Source of the DNA: Owenia fusiformis
Taxonomy: Eukaryota > Annelida > Polychaeta > Sabellida > Oweniidae
DNA length: 60,000 bases
Assembly (NCBI GenBank): GCA_903813345.2
Contig: CAIIXF020000010.1
Span: 33,719,425 to 33,779,424 of the forward strand
Direction of reading: 5' to 3'
Positions 13,401 through 25,400 of the stretch are shown here, piece by piece. Under the pieces are notes generated by a model. It saw only the letters and a program-made list of their open reading frames with translations, had not been told where the DNA came from and did not search any database. Every line of letters begins with the position of its first letter. Positions within the stretch are counted from its first letter, which is position 1. A program made the position numbers and the translations under genes.

Positions 13401-16400
13401 TTCTTACATTAAAATATTCAATTAAGAATTTTGTATTACAGAGCTAGAGAAACAATAAAATCAACAATACTTTCCTTTTGTGAAATACCTCAAATCTTCT
13501 TCCATTTAGATTCCACCATGCATGCAGTCTTGGCAACCTTGAAGCTGTGGAATTGTTTCTGGCACATGGGGCAGACATTTGCTCAATAGATAGCGCTGGT
13601 AAGCCATGGAACTTATTTATGGGGCACATTATGTACAAAGAAAATAATGTTGTCACTAAGTTCAGCCATCATTTATTTATACTTTTCTGACAGGCCTTAA
13701 ATATTGGCATTCATTGGTGTTGGGAGTCTAAGTTTGTAGCCATTTGTTACACTTTTGTAACAATTTGCCACACTTTTGTAACAATTTGCCACACTTTTGT
13801 AACAATTTGCCACACTTTTGTAACCATAGGCGATAATTTTCAAATTTGTTAATGTCTTGTCTAATTAGTAAATTGATTGATTCATTAATATATTAATCAA
13901 AGAATGTAACGTTTGAATTGTTTAATGTGTTAGCAAATACATGTGGTACTAGGAGTCAGTTTTGATATATTTGATGAACTTGGGGTAAGTATTTCATAAA
14001 ATCAAGAAAAAAATATCTTTCATTTATTTGTTTACTTTTAGGAGCCACTGGACTTCATGTTGCTGCTCGTCATGGAGAAACTCAAATCATGGAGAGGCTT
14101 ATTCAGGTACACCCATTTTAAATGTATCCACCCATTTAACATGGCTCCTCCCACCTTGCATGACTCCTCCCACCTCACATGACTCCCCCCCACTTAATAT
14201 GACCCATAATTTATCTAAACTTTTCTCATTTTAAAAGACTCCATCCATTTATCTTGACTGTTTTTGACTCCTCAAACTTTACATGACTCTTCCTATGTAA
14301 TTTGACTCCTCCCACCTAATATGACTCCTCCCACATCAATTTTATTTTAAGGTTTCTTATTATAGAAGACTTTTTCCATTAATCTTGACTCCTCCCACCT
14401 TGTATTGAACCCTCCAACTTTACCCACTTTGCTCCTCCCACTGTTTTACCTCCACCCACTGAACAAAAGCACCCACTTTATGTTCATTTAACTCCTCTCT
14501 CTCTTTAAATGAACTATTAATATTTGTTTTAAATTCACCAATGTGATGTAATAGATACAGTAATATACTTAACCTCCTGACTACCTGGAGTGACGAGATT
14601 TCTCGTCACCTCAGAAATGACTTTGAAACCCAGAGTTACGAGAAAATCTGTCACAATTTTTTTCACTAAAATTGCTCTTATTTAAACAATTTTCATCTAA
14701 TATACTCAAAAATTGTTTTAAAATGTGTAGAAATGATCTCTGTTAACTAATCTTACTCATAAGTAAGTTGAACATCTAAAGATATAGGTATGTTGTAAAA
14801 TGTCAAAAGGTGGCAAAAATTAAAAATTCTCTGGATTCAACCGATTTTAGAGCCTGGGATTCAAGAGGTTAATAAAAAGCCATAAAAATATTCTGTGGAT
14901 GTGCAAGCTGGTTAGTCATCTAAGAACACTGGATTTGAGTATATAAGTACTGTATATAGGATATATTTCATTATGCTTAATACATGCACAAAGACTATAT
15001 ACAGGGTACATAGTTTTAGTTTCTTTCCCTTTTATAATATGACATTGAAACATTACAGTTCAACTGCACGTTACACCCTTCGTAATCACGTATCATTGCC
15101 TCTCAAATGATATGCAGAGCAACCAAAGTATACACAATTTACAATAACATTTTATCTACAGAGCAACCAAAGTACAATTTACAATAACATTTATCTACAG
15201 AGCAACCAAAGTATATACAATTTACAATAACATTTTATCTACAGAGCAACCAAAGTATATACAATTTACAATAACATTTTTATCTACAGAGCAACCAAAG
15301 TATATACAATTTACAATAACATTTTATCTACAGAGCAACCAAAGTATATACAATTTACAATAACATTTTTATCTACAGAGCAACCAAAGTATACACAATT
15401 TACAATAACATTTTATCTACAGAGCAACCAAAGTACAATTTACAATAACATTTATCTACAGAGCAACCAAAGTATATACAATTTACAATAACATTTTATC
15501 TACAGAGCAACCAAAGTATATACAATTTACAATAACATTTTTATCTACAGAGCAACCAAAGTATATACAATTTACAATAACATGTTATCTTCAGAGCAAC
15601 CAAAGTATATACAATTTACAATAACATGTTATCTTCAGAGCAACCAAAGTATATACAATTTACAATAACATTTTTATCTACAGAGCAACCAAAGTATATA
15701 CAATTTATAATAACATTTTATCTACAGAGCAACCAAAGTATATACAATTTACAATAACATTTTATCTACAGAGCAACCAAAGTATATACAATTCACAATA
15801 ACATTTCATCTAGATACAAAAGTAGAATACAGAACTTAAAATGTGATCTTAAACATTCTTTTCTACTTTCATTTCGCAACTGTCATTTACTACAATTTCG
15901 TTAATGTTTTTGTTATATGTCATTTATCTTTTTCAAGAGGTCCTTTTTATGTTGCGTCAAGTTAAAAGAATTCAAAGTTCTACAATGTTGAAAAAGCAGT
16001 TTCCATTCTTGTTATTTTAGGCAAATGCCCCTCTGGAGATCATGGACCATTCACGCCAGACCCCCCTCCATTATGCAGCTCGTGGGGGTGAGGTTCATTG
16101 CGTCGTTGTCACCCTGAAACACAATGCAGAGCTTAACCCAGAGGATAAGGTATTCTAAACTTTTGTTAAAATGTCCGTCTGTTCTTATTTTCCTGCAGAT
16201 GCTTATTTTACGCTATTGCTCGCTAAAATTTGTATAAAGTGTCTGATTTACTTGCAATTTTATACAATTTAGAGTGTTAACTACATGCCTGTTTACTTTA
16301 TTCCTTGCTAATTCCTCTCTTCTACTATTTTTTAAACCATATTGGTGACCATTGTTTTGCCCCCTTTCCCATGCTAAATAGAACATACTCTGTTTTGTTA

Positions 16401-19400
16401 TTTTTATCTTTACTTATCTTATCTTTTACTTTTGGTTTCCCCTCGCAATTAAGTTGCTTTTCTTATTTTACTTGACTATGAGCAATTTTATTTTAGGATG
16501 GCCGCACGCCGCTTTTCTACGCTTGTGAACTGGGGTATGCTGGGATAGTTAATGTGCTTGTGAACAGAGGGGCATTTGTCAATCACCAGGATGAAGAATG
16601 GAGGTAACATAATGCATTTGTTGAGTAATTATGTCACCACCAGAAGGGGTGACAGACATATCTTTATAGTCTCCAACTTTTTTGTAGAGAGTGTTTGTAG
16701 GTTATGGCATTCGGTGGTTGGCATCCTACATGCTAACATTGTTATTTATTCAATATTTGTTGTTTTTATAATTTTCGGCCCGGAGGGCCCTGGAGGCCCT
16801 CACCAAAAGACAAAACTACAAGACTCAAAGAGACCAAAACAGAAGAACTCTCTGATTCTACAAGCTTGGGCTTTTTATAATGTGTCATCCTAGGCTAAAA
16901 ATAGCCTCTAGCATTAAGCCCAAACCAATAGAATCAGAGTTTACCAGTTTAGCTTAAAGATACAGACTCACATGAAAGGCCGTTTACAGATTAAATATGG
17001 AATATACATTCAATCATACAGGACTATAAAAATGATCATTCTAAGAAGATGTATGTAAATAAAACTAGTGAAATAGAACTTCCAGGCTGGTAACAAACAT
17101 AAGCAGTTTTTGTAAATTATATGACAATGAAAAGAATAATCCAACATTGTCACTTGTATGCTCTTATATCTGAAAATGATTTAATTGGAATGGAGAAATG
17201 ATTTTCTTGAAATTTTGAAGACAAGACAGGATTAAGGATTCTAAATACAAATATCCCATAATATCAGCTACTTCATATTCATTTCAGGACTCCTTTGATG
17301 GAGGCGTGTTCCCAGGGGCACAGAGAGGTCTGTGAGTTCCTAGTGAAAAAAGGTGCTAATGTTCAACTAACAGATAAATTAGGTAAACAATTTTTATTTT
17401 CAGAATTTTCTTATTTTTAATTTTTATATAGTATTTATTCTAGTGTATAGCAATTTGCATGAATGGGTGACGAGGGTTGTGTATAATTAAGGAATAAAGA
17501 CCGAGATTCTATGATTTATGGCGCAATTTATGACCAAAAATTTTATTCTGTTCATTGTTAAAAGACTGAAATCGCGTAGTGATTGAGGTCTTTGGCAATG
17601 GGCAGAATAAAATTTGAGTTCATATATTTGCCATAAATCATAGAATCGAGGTCTTTTTTACGATTCTAACATGATACAAACCTAAGTTTCTTCCGATTTG
17701 ATTATTTTCAATCTGAAAAAATCTGCTTTGGACATTCTATATACCAGATTTCATCCTCGCTAAATAGTTTGCAAAAATATCAATTATGAAACTGAGGTCA
17801 TATTTTTGAGCTGGTTGGTGTTTTTTGGTCTATATTGAAATTTACAGGTCATACGTACCCCAATATATATAGGTTATTTACTGGGAGGGATTGAATATGG
17901 GTTTTATTCCGAGGGACAATATGATATTGACCGAAGGGTAATATGATATTGATCGAGGGAGCGCAGCGACTGAGTGTCAATATCATATTTCCCAAGGTCA
18001 ATATCATATTTTCCGAGGAATGAAACCCATATTCAATCCCGACCAGAAATAACCTATTTATTCCATAATACATTCCTCTAAAATGTTACATTTTGAAAAT
18101 GCTTTTATCAATTAGCCAAGGTTAAAAATAACAGGAAAACCAAAAATAGGTTGATACGTTCCAATACGATTTTTTCCCGGGGACAATACGATTTTTTTCA
18201 TGTAATACGCTCCAATACGATTATTTCCCGGGGACTATACGATTTTTTCATGTAATATGATTCAATACAATTTTTATTCCTTCATATTTCCCTGGGAAAA
18301 CAGCAGTATTATGGAATAAAGACCAATAAATCAATTGTTCTTGTTATTGTGACATCACATATCATGTTAGAATCCCACTTATATACTGATTCATCACATC
18401 AATTTCCTTATGGTGTAAAAAAATTCCTTATAGTGTAGTCTTTCCATTTATAACTATTGGTAATAAATATTATATTTATTAAACTGGTCTGTTTTTATTC
18501 AAATTAAAACTTAGAATGTTATGCAATTATATTATTATATGAATATGTAATGTATAGTACATGTATCTGTAAAATCTGTGAATTCATACTTTTGGGACAC
18601 CCTGTAATTATTTCAATTTCAATATCTAGGACATGATGCCAAATGGTATGCTTCTGAAGGGGGCCATAGTGACATAAAGGAAATATTAGAGAAAGCACCT
18701 AGTATGGCTACTTGGGATGTCGGTAAGTGAACTGATTAATTATTGCTTTGATTTTGACAAAACAACTTTGTCATGAAGGTAAAAGGAAACAAGTCATAAA
18801 GTAAAACAGCCTCACCATCTCAATTGTCTAATAATGACTGACACACTTAAAAGTATTTCTCAAATCATAGGATATTCTCTAAATTGGCCATTTTGAATGT
18901 GGTTTTCAGGGCAAGATGAGGAGACTTCCCAACCAGCTGTGCCCCCTAGTGGTGAGGTATGTCACTTTGAATGAAATTTCCATCCATTAGTCTAATCTAA
19001 AGTCTTAAGTTTCTTTATCCCTCATTTGCAAATTTTTGGACATTTTCTACTCTTCCTTTTATTTAATCATTACCAATCAGTAATCTGATCTTTTATTGAA
19101 AGATGGGGACAAATATTAAATAATTCAGCTGTAAAGATTAATATTTAACTTATTAATTATTAATTTGCAACTAATGATTAATGATTAACAGAAACACTTT
19201 TAGCTTTGATTGAGTTTATCACAATCTTTTTTCATCTCGACATAACCAGATTATGATTGCCCACAGTTTATTTGCTTTAGTTTTTGATAAGCTAAAGTAA
19301 AAAGGTGTAATATATTTTTGACAGTGTTTATGATCACATGAGTGTGTGCGTATCAAAGAAAAATATTTCACTTGTCAATAGTATTATATTAATGTAGGTC

Positions 19401-22400
19401 AAGATATTCAATTGAGAATAATTATCAGCCAAGCAATAAAATACCAATTGTTTCTTACCAATATTTTTGGATAATTCATAATAGTGATTAGGGGTACAGT
19501 GGACAAATATTTAGGTTGTATTTGAAACTGTAAAATAAAAATGTGAAAAAATCACCCTTGTTATTAATCTTTTTCCAGAAATTGAGTAAATTCAGTATGA
19601 ATTATTTTCAATGGGTCATCATACATTGAACATAAAAATCTCATCCAATAAGATTTATGATAGAGAGTGATCATAAAATTGGGTTTGGTTTTTACAGTAT
19701 TAGATTCCCTTTAATTAAATTTCACATTGATCATAACTGGACCATGGGTTTTTCAGTATTAATGTCAGATGTTTCCTAAATATTTTGATCTGATTGAGGC
19801 ATTTACAATTCTTTTTGATTAATCATCAAAGTAACGATTATTATACAAAACATGTTTGTGTACTTGTAGAAATTTTTCTAACGGCTGTAGTATTTTGTTC
19901 CCAGGTATTAATCCATATTGAGATACTTTAAGATATACATGTGTATAAAATTCTCTTAATATATATTCTTAGGGCTGGCTATATACAATGTCATATAACA
20001 AGGAAATACTTTTTAGCTTACAAATCTTGTAAAAGGAACTTGAGACTCTTCATAAGAAGGAAAAGTGAATGAATTGTAGATAAAGTATAATAAAGTTCAC
20101 TTGGATTTTGAAGAACCAAGTTAAATTAAAAGTGACTTAATTTGATAGTTTTAAAAATGGCCAGGACTTTCGTTTCAAAACAGCATCTGAGTTGGATTAA
20201 TCTGAGGATCGACAGAAAGGTCAGTTGTTAATTCACGGGATGTTTTGGCCTTCGCTCCGACCTTCAAAGATGGGGTCAAGGCAATGGTATATGTCTCTTT
20301 TGTAACCTCAATGTTAAAGATACTATACAGCATAGACTTTTTGTCTGTCCCTACTTTGGTAGTGATAGGAATGTATTTTTCAATAATGTTGTGTCAAACT
20401 GCAACCACCAACTCTCCTCTGACTTTCTAGCAGGAAGTGTACAACTAAAAACATGTTGGGCTCTGGGAGATGACACTTTAATCTTGTGGGGACATGATAA
20501 TTACGTGAAGTTTGACAAATATGTCAAATTGTTTTTAAAGAAAATACATGTACAGTGCACACATTAGTCGTATGCATGTTTTTAGTGGCCTTTTGCATGA
20601 TATGTTTTATCCCATTTATATTTTATATATGATGTATTGGATGCACCGATTTGAGTGCCGCTGCTCTAAAAGCGTTTTCCAAATAAATAAATAAAAAAAA
20701 AAAAAAAATAAAAAAAAAAAAAATAATTAAAGGAAGTAGAATGGATTGAAACGAGTTGGTCTGACGAGTAGTGTTAACACTTATTGTATCATTTATCCTA
20801 TTTTTGCTAAGAATCCAAAAGGGTCACCCTCATATTAGAATCCTCAATATTTAACAGATCTCTTATGTTTGGCTATATTATACCGAAATATTATATTGCG
20901 ACATATTTAAGATTCGAACATGACTGTATTCACACCTTCTATAAACTGTGATCAAGTCAATGCTTCAGCGGGGTTATATTCGAGATCAATGCCCCAGCTA
21001 TGTACTAGTGTTTCGTTCAGTGCACTCGATGGTCAGTTCAGGCTGTTCCGTTCTTTTCGCAAAATTTAATTTTTATATGGATATCCGCTGTGATTTTTTT
21101 TGTTTCTGGGCAATATAGAATTAATTTCAATTATTATCAATGTAGTAGATATGCGTGAAACTAATAAGATAGGCCGAAATGTCAAATAAAAAAGTCGGGG
21201 TCAGGAGGTAAGTAAACAAATTGGAACAGCCAAAAGCTCAACCGGAAGTAGAAATGAAAAAAGTGGAAATGAACATCAAAATTGACGATTTTGCATTATT
21301 TTGGTGAGTTTTCATGTTCGCATCGTAATATAGACCTCAGAGCCGGGCTACTATTTTTGAATACACCTTTTAGGGCTAGGCACCTAATCTCCGAACACCT
21401 CACTCGCTTCGGTCGTTTGGGGTACAGAAAACGTTTGTGCCTAGCCCTGCGGGGTGTATTCGAAAATAGAAGCACTGCTCTTCGGTGTATATTTCTTAAT
21501 TCATGAATAATTTGTTCATTGGGATTTGCTACCCTGTAGAGTTCCTGAGTTTTGATTGGCTAATGTGATTTAGTTACAGGGTGAGCCAAAATGGTAACCC
21601 ACACATTAACACATGTACCTTAATATCTAAATCATTCAGCAAGGTTTAAAATCAAATTTAGCACAATGAAACCTTGTTTATTGTTCCTTTTTTTGGCTTC
21701 CTTCAATGGTCTTGGTTTTATCATTTTCATTTTTGAAAGCCCATGGTTTCATCATTCTGATACACATCGCATCTAAAAACCTGTCTGTGTTAAGTTGCTC
21801 CGATTTTCCGTGCCAATCCCACTGATCGAGGGGATGGGGCTTTCCATACAATCTTAAAATTCCTGGGAAGTTTACTCTTGTAAAAAAGTTGACATACTTC
21901 TAAAAAAAATTAATCGTGTTTCCTACCAATTTAATTCACCATATTCTATAAGATGTTTAAGAATTCATTTGTACGAAAAATATAAAATAATTTGTATAGG
22001 AACTGTTAGAAATAAGTGAATACTTAGGACTTTGCAAGGAATTGACCTTGGCGATCTGAAATTCTTAATTACACCATTGATATGCAGTTCATTGAGAGAT
22101 CCTTTTATGAAAGAGAGTTTGTCATAACGAATTTGATTCGTCCATCGATTCCACCAATTCTAAAACGAAAGTGCCGTATACCAAATTCCATGGCAATCTA
22201 TGATGAGAGGCCCATGGTATTCCATGATGGGTTTTATGGGCATGAACAAAACATGCTTCAAATGCCGAAACGTCCCACACTCACCAGATATAAATCTTTA
22301 CAAATTTTCATCTGTGGAGCTTATATCTTATACTAACAACCCTTGAAACATTACAACAAGAGATGAGAAAGAAGATGACACCAATAATACAAGATGTCTG

Positions 22401-25400
22401 TGCTCATGTAGTGAACAACTGTGCCCGATATGTTCAGGCCTCCAGACACTCTGCCAGTATTTAAATAGCATATTTTTCGAAATGGCCATGAAATCGTCAT
22501 AAAACATTCACTCTTACATCATAGACCTGTGTAAAGTCTTCTTGCATCCTGGGGGCATTCCTCACACAGCACAATGGGCAACATTCAAAACCTCTGGATA
22601 TTTGACCATATAAACCACTTCTTGGAGTATGTGCAAGTATTGTTTCATTGGGTTCAGTGTTATCACTTTTTGATTGTGATTGATTGTGATTGTTCGTCAG
22701 TGTTCTCACATACACTGGATTCGCTATTTTGAGATTGAATGCTTGATTCCAATGAGCTTATTTTAGGTTTCAGTTTTGACAGAATTTTCTCTGTATCAAC
22801 CGTAACTGAAAAAAGATCATTAGAATCATGATATTCTTTCAATTCCTCCACATCATCCACAGATGAGTTCCTTTCCCTCTGACTAGATGTAAGCTCACTG
22901 TCTGGATCCTGGAGTAGCATTTGTCTCTTGTATTCTAGCTCACACTCTTTAAACACCAGCTTCAGATATTCACAGTAGAACTCAGAACTTATACATGTTG
23001 ATTTCAGTAGTTCTGGTAGGATGTTCACAACAAGTAGGAATATTCTTGTTTTCATGTCTATATATTTATCTGATTCATAGATATGCATATCAGGATAGTC
23101 TTTATCAAAGAGATGTTCAACCCAATATTGAGCTGTCTGAACCATTCCTGTATTCTCTTCAGATCTTATCCCAAGCTTACATAGATCGTGTGATATGTCA
23201 TAATGACATTTCCCGAGAGATGGTTCTCCTGCGCTGCTGTCACATTGCTCCTGGTGGTATCTCACTATGGTAAATAGTGCGTGGGAGTGTAACTGCGTTT
23301 TATCATGGTCTTCAAGTGTCTTCTCATACTGCAATAGAATATATTTCAGTGTTCTCAATATAATCATGTGATGATCATCAATCCTGGATGCTCGCAAGTG
23401 TGGTTTCTCATAGAATGATTTCCTCCAGTGATTATACAGAGGCAATCCCATGGAGAAATTGTCCTCTGTATAAGGAAGCTGAGGCATATTGAGTATTTTA
23501 AGACAGAATGCCAGGTCTATGTCTGTAACACACAATGGTCCCCACACCCTGAGTTGGATGCATGGACCATGTGGTTTATAATGCAGTATGACCTCATTCT
23601 TTCCCAGCTGAGATGATTCTACAGGTTCATCCCTCAGATCTTCCTCTCCCTTATAGATCAGTACACCCTCATTGTGTAGTTGTGACAAACACTCTGCAAC
23701 AGCTTTATGTATAATTGATTCAGTTAAATATCTTGGATCAATTGGATTGCCTGATTCTATTGAATAAAACAGCTTCAATGAATTGTCCTGTGTTAACTTT
23801 GGATGTTTTATAGTGAGATTTAGTAAATCAGAGTGAGGTTCATCGTCAGGTAACTTTACATCTAACTGACCTCTATTTCTGATTGAACTAGATTATTTTT
23901 GGTGTCCCATAATCAACAGGTGTGAAATAACCAAGTTAGTTTTGTTAGAGGAAGGGGGTAAATTATGGTTTTGTTAGCAAATAATGTTGATTTTTGAAAT
24001 GTTCATGCAATATACGAATAAACATTTTATTGTTAGAAGAGGCTAGGGGGTCAAACAATAATGAAATTAATTTGTTTTGCCACCACTGGTACATGGTGAT
24101 AATTTGACACTATCCGCTTTACTAAGTCACGTTTGAAACATATTTACGTCATCACATTTGGAGGACTAGTTCTAGTGCCTCTAGTAGATTTGCTTCGCCT
24201 ATAGCATTGCTGTTATCTAGCCATATTATCATCAACATGCTGAAATATTCATATATATACAGTAAAACCTGTCCGATGGAATACCTCTCTGTAGGGAAAA
24301 CCTATGAACAAGGAATGCTTTTCAAAAGAACCAAATATTTTTCCATTGACTTACATGTTAACGGACCCTCTCTGTAGGGAAAACCTGTGAACAGGGAACA
24401 AGGAACACTATTTTGGGGCAAATTATGAAAATTCACCTGTGAACAAGGAATATGGAATATTGGTGACACTGTATTTTCCATTATTTTTCAGAGGTGTGAA
24501 AGTCTTAAGCCAATATCTGATTCTAAAAAGCTTGGATTAATATGATTGAGATTAAGATGAGCCAATTGTTTACACGATGAAGCATCCCACCCACTGTTAA
24601 TTACCCTTATATATTTTAAAACTAATAGTAATCTGTTTGTCACTAATTATCATGACACTAATTCTTCCTTTCAACAAACCTAATTATATCTAATCAGTTG
24701 TGATAATCTAGGGACTGACACAATTGTTTTATGGAGATAACAGATAAGTACATGTGTCATGTTGAGCCAAATCTATCAATAATAACAACAACTAGACATC
24801 GATCATCATACGCCAGCAGCAGCGGCTAAAATGAACATTGGGATAATGCTCCTTACCCTCAGCTAAAGGAGGGAGGTGGGAGACCTTCATACATCTTCCA
24901 AGATGTCACAACAAGGTCTAGCAACCAAGTATGGAGTCAGTATTGGTAAAATCAATTAATGCCCAAATATATACAAAAAATGCATATTCGGCAATTCTGA
25001 GTTTGCTGAAAGTGCGGCCCCTCTCTATAGGGAAAACCTCTGAACAAGGAAACTTTCCTCCAGTCCGAAGAGCATTCCCTCCTCGCAGGTTTTACTGTAT
25101 AGACTTCAGCTTTTGAAAAATAGCATGATCATATGGTGGTGCCACCTATCATATTTTAGACATGAATGGTGATATCTCAAAAGAATTTCTCAAAAATCAT
25201 GCAATAATATCAATCTATAATAGAAACACCATATTACCGCACAGTTTGCTGCTCTCTCTGTCTCTATCCTCATAAGCAATTAATGCTGAGAGACCTAAAA
25301 TTGGGTGCATGCTAGGCAGCTTGGCCTCCAAGGTCAGGTTCACAGTATGAATGGGAAAGTTAAGGATCCTGTGGGTACATATTGCCAATGTCTTTTTTCA

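Larger units (their letters stand above)
12458..13509. other. Ankycorbin intron 2
   Basis: Contains the foldback at 12611-12766 and a dispersed repeat at 13042-13145 that recurs at 26905-27010 (AGCCAGCTTTTGCCA and following). Confidence 0.6.

Noticed and set aside
16576-16893. 105-residue plus-strand frame
   Set aside because: Exon 6 read past its donor into HINE-like copy C.
17849-18073. 74-residue minus-strand frame
   Set aside because: Lies wholly in a palindromic element and is symmetrical with it.
21282-21506. 74-residue plus-strand frame
   Set aside because: Runs across a foldback element; no protein similarity.
25239-25366. 45-codon open minus-strand stretch between CACAG and a GTAATA site, a possible 5' exon of the antisense gene
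   Set aside because: Length is within chance expectation and no Mab-21 motif is visible.
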